A stretch of DNA of 64,000 bases from JABFXX01 sp964419605 (GTDB taxonomy: Bacteria; Myxococcota_A; Polyangia; Haliangiales; Haliangiaceae): contig CAYQQM010000003.1 of the NCBI GenBank assembly GCA_964419605.1, forward strand, positions 42,549 to 106,548. Reading direction: 5' to 3'. The translations under genes were made by a program, and so were the position numbers. The notes below the pieces were generated by a model. The model saw only the letters and a list, made by a program, of their open reading frames with translations. It ran no database searches and was not told the DNA's origin. Positions 57,342 through 64,000 of this stretch are shown piece after piece; within the stretch, counting starts at the first letter, position 1; each line of letters starts with the position of its first letter.

Positions 57342-58571
57342 TCATCCAAACGCGGCGCGGATGCGCTGGATTGCTTCGACAATATTGGCGCGGGAATTAA
57401 AGGCCGACAATCGAAAATAGCCCTCGCCCGAGGGGCCAAAGCCGGCGCCCGGAGTGCCGACCACTTGCACGGTTTCCAGGAGCTGGTCGAAGAATCCCCA
57501 CGAGGTCACTCCTTTCGGGGTTGCTACCCACAGGTAAGGTGCGTGTACTCCGCCGAAGATTTGCAGTCGGGCGGCAGCAAGTCCCTCGCGCAGCAGCCGA
57601 GCGTTCTCCATATAGAAGGCGATTTGCGCTTGCGTCTGTTCAAGTCCTGCCGGCGAATACACCGCGGCTGCGCCGCGCTGCACAATGTAGGATGCGCCGT
57701 TGAACTTGGTCGTTTGACGGCGCGACCACAACGCGTTGAGCGCCACGCGATTGCCGCCCGCTCCCAATCCCGCGACGGTTTTGGGAACCACCACAAAGGC
57801 GCAGCGCACGCCGGTGAAGCCTGCCCGCTTGGAAAAGCTGCGCAATTCGATCGCGCACTCCTTGGCGCCCGGAATCTCGTAGATCGATCGCGGCAACGTT
57901 GGATCCGAGATGTACGCTTCGTACGCCGCATCAAACAGAATGACCGCGTCGTTGGCACGCGCCCATGCAACCCAGCGCTCCAGCTGAGCCCGCGTCGCCA
58001 CCGCGCCGGTGGGATTGTTGGGCGAACACAAGTACACGACGTCTGCCGAGGACGTTGGAGGTTCGGGGAAAAATCCGTTGGCTTCGGTAGCGGCGAGATA
58101 TAGAAACCCTGGGTACCGGCCGTCGGAGCCCGCCGCAGCTGTGCGCCCGGCCATGACGTTCGAATCGACGTACACCGGATACACCGGATCTGTAATGGCA
58201 ATTTTGGCGTCGGCTGCAAAGATCTCCTGGATGTTTCCACTGTCGCATTTGGAACCATCGCTGACGAAGATTTCGTCGGCCGCAATGTCGATGCCGCGCG
58301 CCCCATAGTCATGGGCGCGAATCGCTTCGATCAAAAAGTCGTATCCTTGTTCGGGGCCATAGCCGCGAAACGAGTCGCGTTGCGCCATTTCATCCACGGC
58401 GGCATGCATCGCCGCGACGACTGCCGGCGCTAGCGGCTCGGTGACATCACCGATACCGAGTCGGATGACACGCGTTTCAGGATGCTTGGCTTGGTACGCT
58501 TGCACGCGCCGGCCAATTTCGGGGAATAGGTAGCTTGCGGGTAGTTTTGCGTAGTGCTCATTGATATGCAC
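57342..58571 (-). CDS. dapL: LL-diaminopimelate aminotransferase
   Basis: This 409-residue PLP aminotransferase makes LL-diaminopimelate directly from tetrahydrodipicolinate and glutamate, for lysine and peptidoglycan synthesis. The N-terminus NEHYAKLPASYLFPEIGRRV, VSDGSKCDSGNI, YLCSPNNPTGAV and SFSKRAGFTGVRCAFVVVP (PLP Lys) are typical of DapL. The length is right. Bacteria that use this one-step route include Chlamydiae, cyanobacteria and many deltaproteobacteria/Myxococcota, supporting the lineage inference. It converges on the lipoprotein gene 54966-57323 with an 18-bp gap. Confidence 0.95.
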   Translation of the reverse strand: MHINEHYAKLPASYLFPEIGRRVQAYQAKHPETRVIRLGIGDVTEPLAPAVVAAMHAAVDEMAQRDSFRGYGPEQGYDFLIEAIRAHDYGARGIDIAADEIFVSDGSKCDSGNIQEIFAADAKIAITDPVYPVYVDSNVMAGRTAAAGSDGRYPGFLYLAATEANGFFPEPPTSSADVVYLCSPNNPTGAVATRAQLERWVAWARANDAVILFDAAYEAYISDPTLPRSIYEIPGAKECAIELRSFSKRAGFTGVRCAFVVVPKTVAGLGAGGNRVALNALWSRRQTTKFNGASYIVQRGAAAVYSPAGLEQTQAQIAFYMENARLLREGLAAARLQIFGGVHAPYLWVATPKGVTSWGFFDQLLETVQVVGTPGAGFGPSGEGYFRLSAFNSRANIVEAIQRIRAAFG

Positions 58572-58644
58572 GGGGCGACCCTAGCACTACCTGGGCCGCT
58601 TCCGCGCCAGCTGCGTCGAGCAACCCCAAGCGAAACGAAGCGCC

Positions 58645-60993
58645 ATGCCCTATACTGCGCGCGCCATGGCCGCAGAGAGTACCGACTTTATCCGCAACAT
58701 CATCGAGGACGATCTCCGTACCGGGCGCCACGTTCGAATCGCAACGCGATTTCCGCCGGAGCCCAACGGATATCTCCATATCGGCCACGCAAAAGCAATA
58801 TGCGTCGATTTTGGCATCGCCCGCGACTACAGCGGTACGTGTAACCTCAGGTTCGACGATACCAACCCCGCAATGGAAGACGTTGAATACGTCGAGGCGA
58901 TCGAGCGCGATGTGCGATGGCTCGGCTTCGAACCAACGGCCGTCTTGTACTCCGCCGACTATTTTCCGCGCATGTACGAACTGGCCGAACGACTCGTGCG
59001 CAACGGCAACGCCTATGTATGCGACCTGAATGACGAGCAAATTCGGGAGTTTCGGGGCACGTTGTCGGATCCCGGGCGACCGAGCCCATTTCGCGACCGC
59101 ACGGTCGATGACAACTTGGATCGATTGCGCAAAATGAAAGCGGGCGAGTTTGCCGACGGCGCCTGCGTGTTGCGGGCGAAGATCGACATGGCATCGGCGA
59201 ACATGAAGATGCGCGACCCTCTGCTGTATCGAATCCGCCACATTCGCCATCACCGAACTGGCGACGCGTGGTGCATCTATCCGATGTACGATTACGCGCA
59301 CCCGCTCGAAGACGCGATCGAAGGCATCACGCATTCGATCTGCACGCTGGAGTTCGAGAACAATCGCGAGCTCTACGACTGGGTCATCGACCACACCGGA
59401 CCGTGGTCGCCGCGGCCACGTCAGTACGAATTTGCTCGGCTCGCGCTGGAATATACGGTGATGAGCAAGCGCAAGTTGCGCCAGCTCGTCGAAGCAGGCT
59501 ATGTGCGCGGCTGGGACGACCCACGCATGCCCACTCTTGCCGGGCTGCGGCGCCGTGGCTACTCGCCGGCTGCGATTCGAGAGTTCTGCGACATGATCGG
59601 GGTCGCCAAGACCAACTCGATGATCGACATCGGCAAGCTCGAATACTGCGTTCGCGATGATCTCAACCACAACGCACCTCGCGCGCTCGGCGTGCTCCAT
59701 CCAATTGAAGTCGAACTGACTGGCGCCGATGCGTCGTTGCCGATCGCGATCGAAGCACCGCTATTTCCGCCGGATATCGGCAAGCCAGGCTCGCGCCCGG
59801 TGGCGCTAGGCACCCGGATCGTTATCGATCGCGACGACTGGAATGAAACCCCACCGAGCGGATATCAGCGCCTGGCGCCAGGACGCGCGGTGCGCTTGCG
59901 CTACGGGCCATGCATCGCCGACCCCGAGGTGGTAGCGCGCGACAGCGCGGGGAACGCGGTGAAGCTTCGGGCTGCCGTGGTTCCGGACACCCTGGCGGGA
60001 AAGAAGCCGGCTGATGGCCGCAAAGTCAGCGGCGTGATTCACTGGGTCGATGCCGCAACGAGCGTTGCCGCAGAGGTGCGGTTGTACGAGCGGCTATTTA
60101 AGGTGCCGCGCCCAGAAGAAGGCGGCGACGATGCGCTCGAACACCTCGATCGCGATTCCCTGAAGATCGCCGCAAACGCTCGCGTCGAAGCCTCGCTGGG
60201 TAACGCTGCAGTGGGTTCGCGGTATCAACTCGAGCGCGTGGGCTACTTTATCGTCGACGAGGATTCGCGGCCTGGCGCGCTGGTGCTGAACCGCATTGTC
60301 ACATTACCGCGCGAACACGTTACCTCCGTTAGCGTGAGTGGTCAGGGCAGCGTTACAATCAATAATGCCGTCGTCGAAAAGCCGGAGCAGGCGACCAAGA
60401 CGAAGAAAGCCACTCGGCCGAAAAGCAAGTCGCCTGCTGAATACCGCGCCGAAGCGCGTGCGAGAGATCCAGAACTCGCGGCCGCGTTCAGCCGCGCCGA
60501 AGCGCTTGGACTTGGCCCTGATCAGGCCGACCTGCTCACGGGCGATCGCACAACGGCGATGCTATTTCTCGAAACCGCAACGGCGACCGGACACGCCGAC
60601 ACCGTGGCAAAGTGGATGATCAATGAGCTGCCGCGTGCGCTCAGCGGCAAAGACCTAACAGAAGTGCAACTTCCGCCTGCCCGATTCGCTGAGCTCCTCG
60701 TGTTGGTGCGCGAACAGAAAATCACTCCAACGGTCGCCAAGTCCGTGCTTGCACAGATGATCGCAACTGGCGGATCCGCGCGCGACCTGGCTGCCGCAAT
60801 GACAAGTGGAGCACCCGCTGCCGACCTCCACGAAATCGTGACTGCGGTCATCGCGGCAAATCCCGCCAAAGTGGCAGAGTACCGAGCCGGAAAAACCGGA
60901 CTACTCGGATTTTTTATCGGCCACGTCATGAAAGCGAACCCTGCCGCCGACGCTGCCGCAGTCCGCGACGCCGTTCGGTCGCGCTTGGCGTAA
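58645..60993 (+). CDS. glnS: Glutaminyl-tRNA synthetase with C-terminal GatB/YqeY domain
   Basis: This 782-residue class I synthetase charges tRNA-Gln. The catalytic core has FPPEPNGYLHIGHAKA (HIGH), NLRFDDTNP, the DDPRMPTLAGLRRRGY region and VMSKRKLRQL (KMSKS-type). The anticodon-binding beta-barrels follow to about residue 575. A linker rich in Lys/Thr then leads to a domain of about 190 residues (VQLPPARFAELLVLVREQKITPTVAKSVL and TGLLGFFIGHVMKANP) homologous to the tail of GatB and to YqeY, as in the Deinococcus enzyme. This tail helps tRNA binding. Starts at 58645 and 58666 are both possible. Confidence 0.95.
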   Translation: MPYTARAMAAESTDFIRNIIEDDLRTGRHVRIATRFPPEPNGYLHIGHAKAICVDFGIARDYSGTCNLRFDDTNPAMEDVEYVEAIERDVRWLGFEPTAVLYSADYFPRMYELAERLVRNGNAYVCDLNDEQIREFRGTLSDPGRPSPFRDRTVDDNLDRLRKMKAGEFADGACVLRAKIDMASANMKMRDPLLYRIRHIRHHRTGDAWCIYPMYDYAHPLEDAIEGITHSICTLEFENNRELYDWVIDHTGPWSPRPRQYEFARLALEYTVMSKRKLRQLVEAGYVRGWDDPRMPTLAGLRRRGYSPAAIREFCDMIGVAKTNSMIDIGKLEYCVRDDLNHNAPRALGVLHPIEVELTGADASLPIAIEAPLFPPDIGKPGSRPVALGTRIVIDRDDWNETPPSGYQRLAPGRAVRLRYGPCIADPEVVARDSAGNAVKLRAAVVPDTLAGKKPADGRKVSGVIHWVDAATSVAAEVRLYERLFKVPRPEEGGDDALEHLDRDSLKIAANARVEASLGNAAVGSRYQLERVGYFIVDEDSRPGALVLNRIVTLPREHVTSVSVSGQGSVTINNAVVEKPEQATKTKKATRPKSKSPAEYRAEARARDPELAAAFSRAEALGLGPDQADLLTGDRTTAMLFLETATATGHADTVAKWMINELPRALSGKDLTEVQLPPARFAELLVLVREQKITPTVAKSVLAQMIATGGSARDLAAAMTSGAPAADLHEIVTAVIAANPAKVAEYRAGKTGLLGFFIGHVMKANPAADAAAVRDAVRSRLA

Positions 60994-61108
60994 CGTATTC
61001 CCCGTCGTGTCACTCGCACGGACGTGTCGTGTCATGTAGGTTGTGTCGGATCCCGTAGTCTGCGGTGGGTTTGACAGTTGCGGCGCGACTCGAGATGATC
61101 GCTCTCTG

Positions 61109-62677
61109 ATGATCGGAACGACGGTCGGTAGCTACCGCATCACTCACAAGGTGAGCGTCGGCGGCATGGGAACCGTCTACAAGGCAGAGCACACCCTGAT
61201 CGGCAAGCTCGCCGCCGTCAAAGTTCTCCATCCCGAGTTGCGCAACAATCGCGAGGTCGTCAATCGATTCTTTAACGAGGCAAAGGCGACGACGCAGATC
61301 AAACATCCGGGAATCGTCGAGATCTTTGATTTCGGATATCTGCCATCGGGCGACGGCTACATTGTGATGGAGTTCCTGTCCGGCGCTTCGCTGGCGCGCC
61401 GCATGCGCAAAGGCAAAATGCCCGAGGGTAAGGCGGCCGTGCTGCTCAAGCAGGTGTGCAGCGCACTAGCGGCCGCGCACGCCAAACATATCGTCCATCG
61501 CGACTTGAAGCCCGACAACATCTTCTTGTGCCCCGACCCGGATCAGCCCAGCGGCGAACGTCCCAAGTTGTTGGACTTCGGCATTGCCAAGCTATCGGAC
61601 GTCGGATTAATGGGCTCTGGTTCCGCCACCAAGACCGGAGCGGTGATGGGAACGCCCACCTACATGGCTCCAGAGCAGTGCAGCGGCGCGGGGCTGATCG
61701 ATCATCGAGCCGACCTATACGCGCTCGGTTGCATTTTCTACGAGTTGGTGTGCGGAGTTCCGCCTTTCGAGGCGGAAGGGGCTGGCGCACTACTGGGGAT
61801 GCACCTTTATGTGGAACCGGCACCGCCGACATCCCATGAGCCCTCGCTGACTGCGGCGGCGGAGTCGCTGATCCTTGGACTTCTCGACAAGAAGCCGGAC
61901 AACCGTCCGCAGACCGCGGTTGAGCTTGGTAATCGACTCGCGATCATCGCTCAGGCAGCGGGGTGGCTGGGCGACAAAGCCCCGAACGTCGTTGCACCGG
62001 AAATCGATGAACCGGAAGAGCCTCTCCCCGAGGATCCGCCGGAGGTAGCACCCGATCCTAGCTCCCATGCCGCCACTGGGCCAAAGGATGTTCCGGCGGC
62101 AGCGGTCCCGCGCGACCCAGGGCCGCTGCCGACAACGCTGTCGAGCGCTGCAAGTCAGTCGTTGGTCGATCTCCCACCGAGGCGGTCGTACCGATGGATC
62201 GGCGCAGTCGGGCTCGCTGTGGTTGCAGCGGGTGCATTTGTCGTTGTGATGTCCTCCGGCAGCGGTAACAAAGCGACTCCGGACGGTGGCAACGCCAAGC
62301 CTGCCGCCCAACCCGCGACCGCCGCCCCCGCAGCTGCCCAACCTACGCCTCCTCCAAGCACCGATTCGCTCCCCGGCACGGCTGTTGCGCCCCGTCGCCC
62401 AGGCAAAAGCGCTGAGCCAACGGTCATTTCCCCCGGTGAGGCCGCTGCGAACCCCGAACCACTCACGTCGACGGGGAAGACACCGCAGGCTCAAGCCTCC
62501 GATCCCGAACCCAAAACGACACCGCCCCGAACAACGGGGCCTACCCGTTCCACCACGGGCAAGACGACGAGCGTCAAGCCCAATGCCACCCGCAGCAACG
62601 ATGCCGGAAGCCGCACTCGCGGTTCCAAAACCGGGTCGGGATCTAGCACAAAGATCCTGATCGAAACTGACCTCTGA
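61109..62677 (+). CDS. Ser/Thr protein kinase with Pro/Ala-rich C-terminal tail
   Basis: This 522-residue kinase has a complete Hanks-type domain (about 8-270): SVGGMGTVYKAEH, Lys in LAAVKVL, HRDLKPDNIFL, LLDFGIAKLSD and TYMAPEQCSG. An acidic/proline-rich juxtamembrane region follows. One transmembrane helix (about 370-392, WIGAVGLAVVAAGAFVVVMS) leads to a long periplasmic tail of Pro, Ala, Thr and Ser with no recognisable sensor domain. The ATG at 61109 (MIGTTVGSYRI) is the natural start. The downstream PEGA/TPR gene begins 17 bp later and is probably co-transcribed; it may report to or be controlled by this kinase. Confidence 0.9.
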   Translation: MIGTTVGSYRITHKVSVGGMGTVYKAEHTLIGKLAAVKVLHPELRNNREVVNRFFNEAKATTQIKHPGIVEIFDFGYLPSGDGYIVMEFLSGASLARRMRKGKMPEGKAAVLLKQVCSALAAAHAKHIVHRDLKPDNIFLCPDPDQPSGERPKLLDFGIAKLSDVGLMGSGSATKTGAVMGTPTYMAPEQCSGAGLIDHRADLYALGCIFYELVCGVPPFEAEGAGALLGMHLYVEPAPPTSHEPSLTAAAESLILGLLDKKPDNRPQTAVELGNRLAIIAQAAGWLGDKAPNVVAPEIDEPEEPLPEDPPEVAPDPSSHAATGPKDVPAAAVPRDPGPLPTTLSSAASQSLVDLPPRRSYRWIGAVGLAVVAAGAFVVVMSSGSGNKATPDGGNAKPAAQPATAAPAAAQPTPPPSTDSLPGTAVAPRRPGKSAEPTVISPGEAAANPEPLTSTGKTPQAQASDPEPKTTPPRTTGPTRSTTGKTTSVKPNATRSNDAGSRTRGSKTGSGSSTKILIETDL

Positions 62678-62694
62678 ACGCGATCGGCTTCACC

Positions 62695-63813
62695 ATGATG
62701 CGTCAACTGTTTGTCCTTGGATTGGCCACAACCTGCATCCCGCTCGCAGCGGCTCAGCCGGCGCCCGAACAACAACCCGCCAGCGGAAAAGGCGACGCCA
62801 AAGCACTCATGCAGTCGGGCGTGAAACTCTTGGAAGCCAAAGACTATTTGGGGGCACTCGCCGTTTTCAAAGACGCGTACGCGCGGTTCTCGAGCGCGAA
62901 GATCCTGCTCAATATCGGTACGACTCAGCTGCTTCTCGACCGCAAGGCCGAAGCGGCCAACTCGTACCAAAAGTACCTCGACTCAGCCGATGCAGATCCA
63001 ACCAAGAAACCGGACGTCGTGCAGAAGTTGGCGGAAATCGACAAGGCGGTTGGGGTGCTGACGATCTCCACCAACCCCACGGACAGCGAGATTCAGATCA
63101 ACGGCGACGATTGGTCGCCGATCCACATCAGCAAAACGTGGCGAGTCGCACCTGGTCCATACGTCATCCGCGCTCGAAAGCCCGGTTTTGAGCCTGGGGA
63201 CCGAAACGGGGTCGCGGTAGCAGGCGCAAGTGCGTCGATCTCCGTGGTGCTGCGTGCAATTGCGAAACCCGAGACTGCGACCCCGCCCTTGGGCCAACCC
63301 CCGATCGATCCAGGCCATTCGCTTGCACCTGCGGCTGCATCGCCTCCAGTGGCAAGCCTCACTGCGCACTCTGCGGACCCGCCGCGGTCGAAGTTTGGCG
63401 GCTTGGTGGTCAGCCATGTCAGCATCGCGCCCCGACTCGGCAGCGCCGTTCTGCTCGGCGGCACTGCCGACATGATGCAGAAACTGTCGGTCGACGCTGC
63501 CCTGATCTTGGGCCCCGGAATCGTAAGTAGCGGCGGCGACACGATGCTTCCGCCAGCAAAGTTCGGGATGTTCGTCGGTGCACACTACGCGTTCCAAACC
63601 AACAAGACGAGGCCGCGCGCGACGCTAGGCCTGCCTGTATTTTTCGACGACGGTCCCCGACTGGCGATCCGCATCGGCGGCGGACTCGAATACGTTGCAA
63701 ACAACCACATCTCCGTCGTAGTTGACCTCGGTGGAGAAATCGAAGCCAACCCGCGCAATGACATTCGGAGATTTGCCCTCGTGCCTTCCCTCGGCGTTAC
63801 CGGCCGGTTGTAA
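62695..63813 (+). CDS. Exported TPR/PEGA-like protein
   Basis: This 372-residue protein begins with a signal peptide (LFVLGLATTCIPLAAAQPA). It has a TPR-like region (about 35-115, AKALMQSGVKLLEAKDYLGAL and ILLNIGTTQLLLDRKAEAANSY) and a PEGA-like beta domain (about 120-190, GVLTISTNPTDSEIQINGDDW). A Pro-rich linker leads to a C-terminal beta-rich part that may form a small barrel (GGLEYVANNHISVVVDLGGEI). It follows a Ser/Thr kinase by 17 bp. This kinase plus PEGA/TPR pairing is common in myxobacteria. Two adjacent ATG codons (62695 and 62698) can start it. Confidence 0.75.
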   Translation: MMRQLFVLGLATTCIPLAAAQPAPEQQPASGKGDAKALMQSGVKLLEAKDYLGALAVFKDAYARFSSAKILLNIGTTQLLLDRKAEAANSYQKYLDSADADPTKKPDVVQKLAEIDKAVGVLTISTNPTDSEIQINGDDWSPIHISKTWRVAPGPYVIRARKPGFEPGDRNGVAVAGASASISVVLRAIAKPETATPPLGQPPIDPGHSLAPAAASPPVASLTAHSADPPRSKFGGLVVSHVSIAPRLGSAVLLGGTADMMQKLSVDAALILGPGIVSSGGDTMLPPAKFGMFVGAHYAFQTNKTRPRATLGLPVFFDDGPRLAIRIGGGLEYVANNHISVVVDLGGEIEANPRNDIRRFALVPSLGVTGRL

Positions 63814-63839
63814 GCGGGTTACCTCGATCTAGTACCTCG

Positions 63840-63984
63840 CCACAGTGAATATGATCGGTTGAGGCCGACGAGCCGCGCCTAGCGCAAGGCGCGAGGTCGC
63901 AGCGCTACTAGAGGTAACGCAAGGCCGAGCAACGAAGCGATCGGCGATGGATCGCGCGGCCTGAACCGGTCAGATTCACTGTGG
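63840..63984. repeat. Long imperfect inverted-repeat element
   Basis: The arms 63840-63867 and 63957-63984 are complementary at 25 of 28 positions (left arm starts CCACAGTGAATATGATCGG). The roughly 90-bp centre contains a smaller hairpin (GCGCCT and AGGCGC) and other GC-rich pairings. The whole could fold into one long hairpin. It may be a MITE-like element or a structured RNA. No gene was found after 63813, and the window ends 16 bases later. Confidence 0.7.
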
Positions 63985-64000
63985 TCGGGTAGCCCGGCGA

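Noticed and set aside
58558..59700. A 380-codon minus-strand frame over glnS.
   Set aside because: The plus strand clearly encodes GlnRS motifs; the minus frame is an antisense shadow typical of high-GC DNA.
1..64000. tRNA, rRNA or CRISPR array.
   Set aside because: No T-loop-like TTCGAATC context in a cloverleaf, no rRNA signature and no regularly spaced repeats with unique spacers were found by eye. A covariance-model scan would be decisive.

Overview
The window looks like chromosome from a myxobacterium-like bacterium (Myxococcota; an uncultured member or a Kofleriaceae/Polyangia-type lineage is an inference). The reasons are the high GC content, two eukaryotic-type Ser/Thr kinases with periplasmic or TPR tails, PEGA-repeat proteins, an ADYC-type lipoprotein, PilZ/REC/DUF4388 and GspE-N-like regulators, a globin-coupled histidine kinase beside an NtrC-type regulator, LL-diaminopimelate aminotransferase, and GlnRS with a YqeY tail. 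No rRNA, tRNA, CRISPR array or recognisable transposase was seen.

Layout. 1-1361: the 3' part of pepP and a CAP-domain lipoprotein. 1382-7889: a complete phosphate module (phoB-phoR-phoU, then pstS-pstC-pstA-pstB) with a candidate Pho box before phoB and another before pstS. 7886-16083: cupin, PilZ, a Met/Cys-metabolism PLP enzyme with a YbjN-like partner, a POTRA/beta-barrel protein, a zinc-ribbon coiled-coil membrane protein, an ECF sigma/anti-sigma pair, a Gly-rich RRM protein and an outer-membrane protein. 16217-19960: an NtrC-type regulator behind a sigma54-like promoter, a globin-coupled kinase and a sugar-nucleotide epimerase. 21984-31880: two MBL-fold paralogues, dtd, a Rieske protein, queC, a GspE-N-like protein, and a B12 uptake/salvage operon (ABC ATPase, permease, cobT). 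31935-39181: a three-domain regulator, a Ser/Thr kinase, an ADYC lipoprotein, an ECF sigma, a DCC protein and a glycosyltransferase. 46163-63813: envelope and glycan genes, a trehalose-phosphatase fused to an unusual N-terminus, astA, dapL, glnS, and a kinase/PEGA pair.

The most interesting signal is structural. Three blocks of accessory genes interrupt otherwise tidy neighbourhoods, and each is bracketed by a direct repeat copied from the edge of a neighbouring chromosomal gene. They are 20011-22025 (VapBC, jacalin-like lectin, four-helix-bundle protein, AbiEii-like remnant; the repeat is the 3' end of an MBL gene), 25177-26637 (a frameshifted AAA_14/DUF4143 gene; the repeat is the 3' end of the Rieske gene) and 39189-46175 (VapBC, oxidoreductases, decayed DUF1016 and toxin-antitoxin relics; the repeat spans the start of the next gene). 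No recombinase is visible in any of them.

A second signal is a 69-bp double-hairpin element present three times (8284-8352, 12933-13001, 54847-54934). One copy lies in frame inside a coding sequence and another supplies the last codons and stop of a PilZ gene, resembling the protein-inserted palindromic elements known in Rickettsia. A third is an array of DUF1016 N-domain relics whose internal palindromes differ by compensatory changes. The window ends in a roughly 145-bp imperfect inverted-repeat element.
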